Source: Fistulifera solaris (lineage: Eukaryota > Bacillariophyta > Bacillariophyceae > Naviculales > Stauroneidaceae). Taken from it: a stretch of DNA of 64,000 nucleotides. This document shows, in pieces, positions 20,279-30,868 of the stretch; position 1 is the stretch's first letter, and each line of letters begins with the position of its first letter. A program made the translations under genes and the position numbers. The stretch spans positions 1,798,001 to 1,862,000 of the forward strand of contig AP026126.1 in assembly GCA_030295235.1 (NCBI GenBank). Direction: 5' to 3'. The notes beneath the pieces are model-generated. The model was not told the origin of the DNA. It saw only the letters and a list, made by a program, of their open reading frames with translations, and ran no database searches.

Positions 20279-20745
20279 TGTTATTATGTGTTCTTGTTTT
20301 TTAATCGTTTATCCGTACGGTCAGTCAAGTCAGTGACAGTTATAGATACATTACTCCGTATGTTGGTTTGGAAGTCACAGTGATGATGGAAGATCCCCTT
20401 TCGTCCTCTTGTTCTTCTTTGCCATGAACCACAAAAAAATCACGTCATTCGGACAAGTTGTTCTCGCGTTGTGAATGGTTGACGCCCTATGACGTCATTC
20501 TTGTGTTTGCCCGTCATCGGTCCACACGACCTGCGATCTGCGATCTATACTGTACCAGTACCGGTACGGTCGGCTAAAACGAATCGATCAAGCTATCGCT
20601 GTAGCGTCGAAACACATTTCTCGTAGGACTGCTCTAAAAATAAGGACGCGCATTACGAAAGACAATAAAAGATCAAATGATGAATGCACGATATTTAAAC
20701 ACTGCAAATGAGCACAGGTGTCCACCACTAAAAGGAAGCTTTCCA
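20279..20745. other. intergenic region
   Basis: Contains the promoter side of the Ttd14-like gene and the 3' flank of the glycosyltransferase gene. It includes one TACTCCGTA word (20352-20360), a CRE palindrome (20489-20498) and a GTACCAGTACCGGTAC cluster near 20553-20568. Confidence 0.6.
20489..20498. promoter_or_regulatory. palindromic CRE ATGACGTCAT
   Basis: Perfect bZIP/CREB-type palindrome 211 bases upstream of the Ttd14-like start codon. The match is exact; regulatory use is inferred. Confidence 0.4.
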
Positions 20746-23680
20746 CTACGCCGTCTCGGCTGGGCACATCTTGTATAACAATGCATGCAATCTATACATT
20801 GCTGGACCTTTGACATAATGAAAGGCAACACTCTTTGGAGAACAGTGCTCGGGACCTTCGAAAACAGCGTGAATGGGATGAGAAAAAAGGAGGAATGGTG
20901 CTAAACAAAGGTCACGATACACACTAACCTTCTTTGATATTGATTGAATACTTTGCATACCAATCCGCGCTAGGGTCTGCCGGTAATCTATAGCCTGTGG
21001 ATTATAATAACAAAGTTAATGTAAGCACTTAAATGAGCGGACATGACACGAACCTGCGATATAGCACAAGCATAGCCACTTACCCCAATGATGACCCGGC
21101 ATGAACGGCATGTACCGCTCACTTCCATTTTCATCTTTGGTTTCATACGGAAGTACACCAAACTTGCGGAATATTCGCGCTACCAGGGTATCTTCTGAAA
21201 ATGTGTGAGCGTTGGGAAAGAATTCGGGAAGTCCTTTAACAACCAAAGTTTTCAGAGCCGCCTTATTCATTGTATAACCAGAGCCACCCGAGATGAAAAT
21301 ATCATTCATATCACCCTGATACGCGAAACGGCGACCCATGAACAGAGGAGTCTGGACGGTTTCAGTTCCATCCGGCAAGTATATGCCACCATTGGATGCG
21401 GTGCGGATTTCCTCACTTTCAAGATACTCGCGCAAGTTCTCCACAAGTAAGTATAGATCGTCACCGCCGATGTGAAAGAAGTCGTACTTCTCATAGTAGT
21501 TGTCATACACATAGCTCCACATACTACGAACTTTCTGCCAAATATTGTTGTATTCCTCAGGACCTTGGTGGACGATGTTCACAGTTCCTAAACTCACGTC
21601 TGTTTTATTCGAGGCGACAATGAATCCATCGCATTTTTGACTGATGACGACAAAGCTGGTTAGATTTTCTGTTGACATAAGTCAGGTGCGAACACGTCAG
21701 TTTCACTTACCCCCAAGTTTCTCGGATGGCTGGAATTCGTGGGTGACCACTATCGATTGTGTAAACCAAACAAAAGATCTTGGCGCGCTTGTTTCCTGAC
21801 TTTGCCATTTCTTTATCGTATTCCATATCGACGTGAACCCTCTCGGTCAACATTTTGTAGTTGTTGTCACGCTTTGCGCACTCGCTGATGAGCTCTTCGC
21901 CGGCCATGTGGAAATCGGGAGGATTCTTTCGCAACGCTGTTTCGTCGGCAACGTACCCAAAATTACCCGCTTCGTCAGTCGCGCCGATGTGAGGGTGTTC
22001 CTTGTGTCCACCGCTCACGTCGACGTAGGCGATGTCGATTGGCTGTGCTTGTTGAATAATCTTCAAGCATTCATCACAAAGAGGCTTCGACGGTTTCGCT
22101 TTGTCAAAACGTTGTGGGATTTTTACCTCTTCATCTTCTTCCTCCGTGGGCTTCTTAACATCATTCTGTTGAGCACCCCGTTCTACTTTTTGAGGAATGA
22201 TTATTTCTGGTTCTTTCTTTGGCTCGGCAGCAGCAATGACCTTTTCGGGTTCTTTCTTCTGTTCCTTCGCCTTTTCGTTTGTCTCAACCTGTTTCGGTGT
22301 CTCTTTTTCTTTCTGTGCTTCTTTAACTTCCTCTTCAATGATGCCCGGTTCTGACAAGATCGAAGTAACTCCCGGATTGATTTGCTCGGCATACCACTGA
22401 AACGAACGACACCGCGTCGGCAAGTCCGGTGTAAAGGTCGGATTTTGTCGAGCCTCCGCCATGAAGGTATGCCACTCCAAAGCGGTCATATCGGGGTGAG
22501 TCTTGGAATACGCATGAAAGAATTTGCGGCCCGTGACTTCATCCATCCACGCCGCCGCGAACCGGGCGGCCATGGCCGGAGACAAAGGCGCCGGAGCGCG
22601 TGGTTCCTTGTAGGTTACATCTACATCACTTAACATGTCAATACCATCCGCACACAACCACAGATTCAATGCTAAATCCAAATTAGCCGTCCATGCGTCC
22701 TCCAATGACCAATCCTGAATGGGCAAATTTAAATAAGTCTCCAGACGCATGGCCATGGCCGCTCCATTGAATGCGGGTGTCGGATACGAGGCCCCACTGG
22801 ATCGATTGATTTCCGTAGGATCCGCATCCAATATCTGGGCTCGGAAGGTAGCATCAAAGCCCGTGCATTTGGAAGGTCCTTCCGTATTAAACGACACGGC
22901 ATTTGCGAGTTTGAGTGTTTGGTGCTCAAGTAAGGGAGGTGGCACAATAAGTGCTTCGGTCACCGCATCGAGCCACGTCCGCACGATCAACTGCGCTCCA
23001 CCCTGCAATAGCATCAGAATGAAATCTTCTTCGGACGATTTCAATCCATTCTCTTCGTAATGTTTTTGCAAAATCTTAATAAACTCGACCGCATCCGCGC
23101 GACTCTCGGCAACACCCCGACGATCCGTATTGAACATGACATGTATCTTATTGCCGTGTGATTCTTCGTCTTTATTGTTTTGTGGCTGTGTGGGATGAAC
23201 ATCGGCACGAAAGCCGTGCCAGTGCGGAACTTCACCTTGGTCGATGCCTTGAAACCGCTCGAGTAATGCATCATCCTGTTCATGACCATCCACAACGACT
23301 GTCACAATGAAAATGCGATTCAAGTCCGTTTTACTGAAAATGGACTCGACAGTCGCCACCAACTGCTCGGGATCGTCTCCAACGACGGCAAATGCGACAC
23401 GCGGATGGGTTGGCCCGTAGCCCATGACATCGACTCGATCGAGGACATTGCGAAGATTCGAGCGCAATTTAGAAGTAAGACTTAAACCACTGTGTTGCTG
23501 TGATAATTCAAAGCTGTTTGTTGTCAATGGTACTTCTTCAACATGCGGAGCGGAAGCAGATAAGAGAGCCATCAATGCCAGAGGCCAAAAACAAGCGACG
23601 GCCAGCAGAATGTTGGCTCGTGTGTAATCGGCTTTGGGCTTGCCTGAGTTTCGGTTATTGCGGAGAACAGGTGTCGCCAT
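20746..23680 (-). CDS. fused GalNAc-transferase-like and core-1 beta-1,3-galactosyltransferase
   Basis: Four exons on the minus strand: 23680-21711, 21640-21084, 20994-20929 and 20855-20746, giving 900 residues in one frame with GT-AG introns. The ATG at 23680 is followed by a type II signal anchor (~21-43, NILLAVACFWPLALMALLSA). Residues ~80-410 resemble the GT-A domain of polypeptide GalNAc-transferases (GT27): RRGVAESR, FNGAAMAM and WTANLDLALNLWLCADG align with RxGLxxSR, AGGLF and GGENLE...W.CGG. The metal-binding DxH is replaced by QGGAQ, so this half may be inactive. A Lys/Glu-rich linker spans ~425-530. The C-terminal third is C1GALT1 (GT31): IRETWG, HIGGDDLYLLVENL, GGSGYTMNK and FMPGHHWG, which transfers galactose to GalNAc-Ser/Thr. 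Golgi location is inferred. The fusion joins domains for two successive O-glycan steps. Confidence 0.82.
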
Positions 23681-24500
23681 TCTACTGATTTTGACTTTCA
23701 CTTATTTTTGATTGATGACAATTGAAAGATAACACGCAATAAATAACGTGTATTACATCACTTCTTTCACACAATAGAAGAGAATGACCATGGCGACATG
23801 ATATTATTTTGTCGATGATTATTGCGCGAGAAAAGCTCGCTGCGGGATGTCTCATGACTGAAATTCAGTCGTGGCCAAATACGAAGACACTTCATTGCGT
23901 GCAATAGTAAAAACCGCTCCTCAATTTTGATCGAGCTGCGAATTGCACATGTAATTCAATGTGAGTTCAAGGAGCGAAGATAACAAATCCATTGCTTGAA
24001 AACGATAACATCATCTCAGAAATGTGAGAAGCACAAAATCGAGCAATGCATTGTTTGGTTCATGACTAAAATTCAATCGTGGAGAAAGGTCGTCTACATT
24101 TCGATCTACAGTAAAATGGCAATGATCGATCCAGAACGAATTTTGACATCAATACCCGAGATGTCAATTGCAAATGTGACACATCATGACTTTAAGACGC
24201 TTTGATTTGCTTGAACAGGAATAACATTATCACGGAGATGTTAGAAACACAAGAACGAGCCATCGACTGTTTCGGTTCATGACGGTCAAATACGATACCG
24301 GTACGATATTGTATTCCATACACTCATTCCCGCTTCATTCAACGCACGGCGGGCACGAGCGATGCGGTGTGACACTTTTGGATTTTTTTTTCTTGCGTGA
24401 ACTGCCTTTTGTTACGTGCTAAAAGGAACGTCCATGTATTCAACCACAAAATAATGTTTTGCCTGCTTCAATATTCATCTTCATTTACCTTTTCTAAGCT
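23681..24500. other. intergenic region with old tandem duplication
   Basis: About 820 bases between divergent genes. Diverged units of ~210-218 bases recur (next entry). A GTACCGGTAC-like word lies near 24297-24306. No gene seen. Confidence 0.5.
23845..24300. repeat. diverged tandem repeat, ~215-bp period
   Basis: CATGACTGAAATTCAGTCGTGG (23850) recurs as CATGACTAAAATTCAATCGT (24060) and in worn form near 24278. The block TTGCTTGAA...AACATCATCTCA...AATCGAGC (from 23992) recurs as TTGCTTGAA...AACATTATCACG...AACGAGCC (from 24211). Confidence 0.6.
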
Positions 24501-27500
24501 ATGACTTCCCCCGGACCACAGACTGAAAAGATGTTGCAATTCGACACAGACGCGCCGACAGTGCAGGACGATCCGAAAGTATCGTTCGCGAGTAACGTGA
24601 GCACAGCGGAAGATTCGTCGAATCCTTATAGTAACAACACTGTAAGGTCCCCGGGTCCTATTGCTCCCTACAATTCGACTGATTACGGAGAATACGTATT
24701 ATCGGATGAAGATTACGAAAAGTTTTGGTTGACGGAGGAGGACGAAGAAGATGAAGCAGAGCTCAGACCCTCGCACAGTAACCTTACTGACACGGCAATA
24801 CAGGACAAAACAACTGCGGACGAACCAACGCTGCGCTTCCGATCGTATTCTCATGGTGATATATTGTCGAGACAGATACTCGCTACAGCGTCGGATGATG
24901 ACATGGCGGCGTATGCCGACGATGAGAGTGAAAAACAAATCAGCAGTAGTTCGACAACACTCCGTATGACCAATAAGACGTCACCGTCCAAGAAAAGCAG
25001 TCGTCTATCATCTTCTTTGACCTCACCCAACAAGAAGCGAAATCACACGCGATCGGCATCACTCAATGCAAAACCCTTTCTTCGTTACTTACGGAACTTT
25101 AAAGTCGGCCGAGAGAAACGTGACGCTGAAGGCAAAGAAACAGACGAGGATATGCCCAACGTGCACCGCGTGGTGGATGCTGATTCTTCCTCGTCGTCAC
25201 CTTCCATGCCCGATGATGGATGCGTGGACGATGAGGATGAAGAAGAGGAAGCAGGACAAGTTAATTTTATTCCGGCTGGTGCTAGTGAATACGATTCGTG
25301 GGATGAAAGTAGTTCTCTTGAACTCGATGAAGACATGGCACCCACAGCCGTGCATGATTGGGGGTCTCTTCCCCCGTTACCGAACAAATTCATTCCCAAT
25401 CCAGATCCCCGTGATACGCAAATGAATACTCGGAATATACCTTACTTGGATGCGGATATTCTGGAGGAATCCGAGCAAATGTCGAAACTGGATGCCAACA
25501 TTTTTGTTTTAGAACATGCTTTGCTGTTGCGGTCGGTCATGCAGTTGCTCATTGAGCGAGATCATATTGGTGTGGAAGGAAGTGTTGATGATATGGACAA
25601 TATAATCAAACGAGGGCCACTGAAGAAAACAACGTTCGCTGTAGGAAAACGAGGACACAAGAAAATTCGAGCGACTTGGGGTATAAAATACGTGGAGTTG
25701 CGTCGAGGAAATCTAACGTACTACGGAGATAATGCTAAGAACGGAGAGCGAAAAACTATTCACTTGCGACAGAAAGAAGCCGTCGTTCAAGAAAATACAG
25801 CATTAGATAGGGGCACCGATGGTTTTCCATTTGAGCTTTTGGTACAGGGCAACCCACCGCGGTATTGGATGGCGCGTTCCGAAGAAGAGCGACAGTCATG
25901 GATTAGGGCGATTGAGGCGGCCATGATTGGAGACGAAACGAGATCCACTCGTTCATTGGACCTGACACCTTACAGAATTTCTATCGATGCCTCGAGCAAG
26001 TTGAAAAGCACGCTAAGCCATGCTGCCACGAAAGACTCTTACATCAACGCGATCAAACATGTAAAAAAAAGAATTAGGGATTGATCAACCTCTTCAATTA
26101 CCTGTGCAATGGTTGAAGCAGCAGATGCAGCTGGAAACTAGCAAGGAAGAAGATACGAATCGAAATCCTTTAACTCGTCGAAACGTTCCACCCGATCGGG
26201 TCATCAAATTTTCGTTTCAACAATTTTGGAAATCGATGCACCAGTTAAATGCTTCGATCAATGGATTTGAAATACCACCTTCAAGTCCTGCGGCGCCAGA
26301 GCGGGTAGTCGGCTCCTTGACTCGATGTATATTGGAGTTTGATAAGGCAAATCAAAATCACAGTAACATACACGGCGCATCCAACGAAATATCTGAACTA
26401 CAAGCTGTCTCCTATGCGAGAATCATCCTGTCGTCAGTGCTGCAATCCAAAAAGGAAGGAGTTACTTTTGATGTGCTTCACCACTTTCTGCAACCACAAA
26501 GCGATGTGATTTGCATTTCTCAGGAACTTGAAGACGAAGCTGAATCGGCAACGCATTTTGAAGTTTCATTTGCCGGAGATGACCTTCCTGAGGATCTGTT
26601 TTTAGAAACTGACTATGAAAAGGATCAGTCAAGTTGGATATACCTAGCACGACGAAGGAACAAAAAGTGACAGTCCCCAAGAGCCGCTGGAGACGTCGTT
26701 ACGCTGTATTGTCAGGCGCGGTGCTGAGTTTCTATGAAGCTGCCACGCCACGTCCTCATGGTCTTCGCGGACAATTCGTGCTTTCTGGCCAATGCGAGGT
26801 TATTGCGCTAGAGACTTCGAAAGATACAGATGGATCGACGCTGGTTTCTCCCCGTGGGGATCTTCGATATGCTATTTGCATTTGCAGTCCTGGGGAGCAA
26901 GATTGTCTTTTGTGCTTTGAATATAAAGGGGATATGGAATCTTGGCAAGAAACTTTGGACCTACAAGTTCGAGCTTTGGCAGCTGCGAAGCAAGATACGA
27001 GTGAAGAGGTGATCGCATTATCTCGGCAAAAGAATGCGACTGGAATGTTGAAAGGTGCAGAGAGAGTTATAAAGGGCGCTGCTGACAGCGGTATACGTGT
27101 CGGTGGTCGTGTTATCAAAGGAGCAACTGATACAATGAAAAGTGCAACGGACGGCAGTATGAAAGTAGTGAAAAGAGCGACAGATGGTAGCATGAAAGCC
27201 ATGAGAAGAGCCACCGATAGCAGTATGAAGGTCATTCGCGGGGCTGTGAGAACATTTCGCTCAACGGGCAATCGTGACGAAGCCGAAGTTTCACATCCAA
27301 GAATCTCACGAGTCATACGCAAAGCGACGTCTTCACATTTGCTCTCCACTGCCACCGATTCAGGGAAGCGCGAGCCGTCAGTTCAGTGTATTGTACAGCG
27401 TTCTAGTACGTTTTCTATTCGATCGGCGCTGGCGAGAACAAAGCATTACTATGATGATGGTGACGATGATGAGGACGAAGACGACCACTGGCTGACGGTG

Positions 27501-27644
27501 CAAGTGACTTGGTATCAAGCGTTTCTCATGTCCGGAGGATCCAGTGGGAAGATTAACAGCGGCGACGCACTGATTGAACTTGACTTTGTTGACAAAGAAG
27601 AAGACACTGATGAAGAGTATGTCGGTGAACTAGAAGTATTGTAA
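24501..27644 (+). CDS. double PH-domain protein with 11-residue repeats (two frame changes)
   Basis: About 1047 residues from an ATG at 24501. The first ~350 residues are acidic and Ser-rich. A PH domain (~365-475) runs from IIKRGPLKKTTF to SWIRAIEAAMIG. A helical middle follows, then a second PH-like domain (from SRWRRRYAVLSGAVLSFYE to MESWQETLDLQVRAL). After it come amphipathic 11-residue repeats. PH domains bind phosphoinositides or proteins, so this is probably a membrane-associated scaffold. Two frame changes split the frame. Eight A at 26063-26070 read as seven give HVKKELGIDQPL. One base seems missing near 26632, before LDIPSTTKEQK. The end is the acidic YVGELEVL. Confidence 0.7.
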
Positions 27645-27806
27645 CTTATAGATGAAGACGTGTTTGTTATGATGTCAAGATAAAGCTGGAAAAGGTCCCT
27701 TTTTTTAAACTATGCCGTTTAGTTGAAAAGAATGTAAAAAGGAATATTGCGGCGAAATAGCAGCTTATCAGCAATGAATGCTCTAAAGTTAGTCTACCTT
27801 TTGTTA

Positions 27807-28967
27807 TTAGTTGCGAGCTTTGGTGGGATCCGTAAATTCTTTGTAAATAGCATCGATTTTGTCCATCGCATCACTATCCAGTCTCAGATCGTATGCTTTG
27901 ATGTCTTCGTGAAGCTGATTCAATGTTGTGGCTCCAATAATTGTGGATGCAACATTCTTGTTGTGATAGCACCAACTCAGGGCCAACTCGGAAGGAGTTA
28001 TACCGATGGATTCTGCTAGCTCCGCGTATCGATTCACCGCCTTTTCATTGAGACTACCCAAGTATCGATCCATGAATCCCGGAAACAACATCAAGCGTGG
28101 TTTCGCAGTGAGACTTTTCGTATCTCGGTATTTCCCCGAAAGAGATCCTCCCGCCAAAGGACTGTAGGGAAGCAATGCCACTCTATGATGATAACATGCC
28201 TCCGCCAACCCGGCCTCAAAGTCTTTGCGAACGACCAGGGAATACGAATTTTGGACGGAAACGATGCGGGGGTACAATTCGGGTGATTGTTTCGCCATTT
28301 CCACCATACTGCAAACTCCAAAAGGCGTTTCATTACTGACTCCCACATAACGAACTTTTCCGGCCTGAATTACCTCTTGAAGAGCCTCCAATGTTTCCTC
28401 AAACGCAATGGATTCTTTGAGTTGACTCGGGTCGAAATCGGGCGATCCGAACAATCCTCCCGTGTATCGATCCGGCCAATGGAGTTGCAAAGATCAATGT
28501 AATCAACACCGAGGCGTTTCAAAGAAGCGTCGACACTGTACAATATTTGTTCTTTGCTGAGTTCCGCCGGAGTGTTGGGTTCCTTTCGTGGCAGCCACGT
28601 GATGCGTTCCGATCGTCCCGCTACTTTGGTGGCGAGAATGACATCTTCGCGTTTTTCTCCCTTTGAGAAACGCGGCTACCGTTTCGTCGGTTCTTCCCTG
28701 TGTCTCAGCAGTCGTCGGAACTGGATACATTTCAGCTGTATCAATGAAATTGATACCATATTGATCAAACGCCGTGTTGAGTTGTTCGACTCCTTCTTCG
28801 AGTGTATTTTGCTGTCCGAATGTCATGGTGCCCATGCAAACTTTGGATACTTCCAAGTCACTCGTTCCTAGCTTACAATAGTCCATGCCTTTTTGTAATT
28901 CAGGGACTTGAACTGTTTTGGTAATTGTACCCGAATAGGCTCGGCATCTTTGGTAAAAACACGCCAT
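27807..28967 (-). CDS. Tas-like aldo-keto reductase (two frame changes)
   Basis: NADPH-dependent reductase of the Tas/voltage-channel-beta-like group, ~387 residues from an ATG at 28967. It shows LGTSDLEVSKVCMGTMTFG (~33-51), FIDTAEMYPVP (catalytic Asp and Tyr), ILATKVAG (Lys), LLQLHWPDRY (His), YVGVSNETPFGV, and the cofactor-binding end IIGATTLNQLHEDIKAY. The middle third is out of frame. One extra base lies in the five T at 28652-28656, and one base is missing near 28487. Reading through both restores the full family sequence, so assembly error is likely. The first ~25 residues could be a weak mitochondrial leader. Substrate unknown. Confidence 0.82.
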
Positions 28968-29495
28968 TGAGGTAAGCTAATAGCTAGAAATAGAAAGAAT
29001 AATTCACTGCTTATTCTTACCTAGGGAGAACGGCTACGACAGTGAACCAGAAACGCTTGCTGCGTGGAAACTGCATGATGTACTGCAAATAAGGCTTGTT
29101 GATGTTGTCAATTACGGAGCGTCTTTAGGTTTTTTGTTGGCATATAATAATGATAATTGGTCGATGGACGGTGACCGGTGACAAACGAGAAAACAGAAAA
29201 CGAGAGAGCGCGGATGACTCACTCGTCACTCAATTTCACCCGGGACTGGTCATTGGATCCACCGTCTGACTCTCCAACAGACTGTACATATGTTTGAACA
29301 GTAATGTGCGAAGGACTGTACATATGACATAAGATTGGCTCTCATGACTGGGACCTGGGACGGAGGACCGGAAGGAACAAAAAGTCCTCCGACTCTCTTT
29401 TTTTTTCATTGTTAAAGCATTGAATATTGAAATGGAGACGCTCAAATAACCACCCCTTGCCATAGTTTGTGTTGTATATCAATCATTAATCTCGA
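28968..29495. other. intergenic region between divergent genes
   Basis: Shared upstream region of the Tas-like reductase and the RING gene. GACTGTACATATG recurs at about 29280 and 29315, a short direct repeat. No gene seen. Confidence 0.5.
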
Positions 29496-30730
29496 ATGAC
29501 ACCCACTCCTCCTATCCTACCATTTCTGTTCGAGAAGAACGAAGAGATCACAATGGTAAAAAACGAATCATCGCAACAAGAAATACCTGTTGCGGAAGAA
29601 GCAAACGAGGAAGATCAAAATGAAATCAACATTATTCAGCAAGACAGTCAAAGTGTAATGTCATTTGGTGAAGAAATATCTGCAGATGGTGAGAGTACAG
29701 TAGAAGCAAACAGCACAGATTTACAAAACGAACGAACGAATGAGGAACCGCGTACTGAAGAACCCGTTTCCAGTTTGATCATTCATCCGGACAGTCGACT
29801 CCCAACACCCAACATCTTTCATCCGGAACCCGATACCCACAGTTTGATGGACGAAGGAGCCAGAGTCACCGACAACGAAGACCACTTGGACTGCACTTCG
29901 TTTGTTTTACGACTATTGTGCTGGCCGATTATGATACCCATCTTGTTCATTACATTCTTGGTCTTTATTTTCTTTTCACGGTGCCTGCCGTCATGTTTGT
30001 CATCGGCATGACCTGCCTCTATTATTGTTGCACTCGGAATCCCATTCCACCGCGCGTACTTTGGGTTGCCATGTGGCAAGATGATTTTGTGACAGCTTCG
30101 GAACAGGAAGCGGGGAGCAGTCGAGTGGCGTATACTGCCGATCAATTGAAAGCCATGTGTGTGCGCAGGACACTGTTGAAACGGAAACCACTCGATGAGT
30201 CTATACGCAGTGATGACGACAAACAACTCATTGTGCATACATCGTACGAAACATTGATCTATTCGGCGCCACTTTCGGGTGACGCGAAAACAAAACCGGG
30301 CGAAGGAGAAGATGTCGCGACGATCCAACGTTTGAAACGAAGATTAATACAGAATGAATTGGATTTTGTTGACGTCGAACGAGGCGAAGAGAAGAAAAAA
30401 GGTGGCTCCATTGGAAAGTGTAGTGGGCATTCTCGGAAAATAGAAGGATTGGACGGCACCTTGCACTCCATACTAACAAACACGTCCAAGCATAGAAAAG
30501 CAGCGGACGACTCGGAATGGACACGAGAAGCGGCGTGTGATATTTGCTTACTGGAATACGAACCAGGGGATGTGGTGGCTTGGTCACACAATCTGGCATG
30601 CAATCATGCTTATCACGAAGATTGTGTAGCGGATTGGCTCGTTCGTAGTTTAACATGCCCGTCGTGCCGTCAAGATTTTATCCGACCCGAAGATCTAAAG
30701 AAAGAAAAGAAACGACGACACAATGCATAG
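29496..30730 (+). CDS. membrane-anchored RING-H2 E3 ubiquitin ligase (one frame change)
   Basis: About 411 residues from an ATG at 29496. The acidic N-terminal ~130 residues are followed by one or two hydrophobic helices (CWPIMIPILFITFL and FTVPAVMFVIGMTCLYY, ~140-185). A linker follows, then a C-terminal RING-H2 finger: CDICLLEY, CNHAYHEDC, and LTCPSCRQDF supply the C3H2C3 zinc ligands. The finger recruits E2 enzymes to ubiquitinate membrane or secretory-pathway substrates. The frame changes by one base within the first hydrophobic segment (about 29945-29995). Both sides stay hydrophobic, so the exact point cannot be placed by eye. Confidence 0.8.
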
Positions 30731-30868
30731 ACGCTGACGTAGTTCGTAAAAATCGTAAAAATGCTATACGGAGTAGAATGTTTCGTTCACAATTCAGTGA
30801 TTGCTCAATCAATACAGAGTATTAGTTTGAAGTTGTCATTTTTGTCAGGTGCTTATGCTAGACCGTCA

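Noticed and set aside
21652-21710. Frame break between the two glycosyltransferase halves
   Set aside because: It is explained without any error by a GTAAGT...CATCAG intron (21641-21710) that gives the conserved ETWGQKCDGF.
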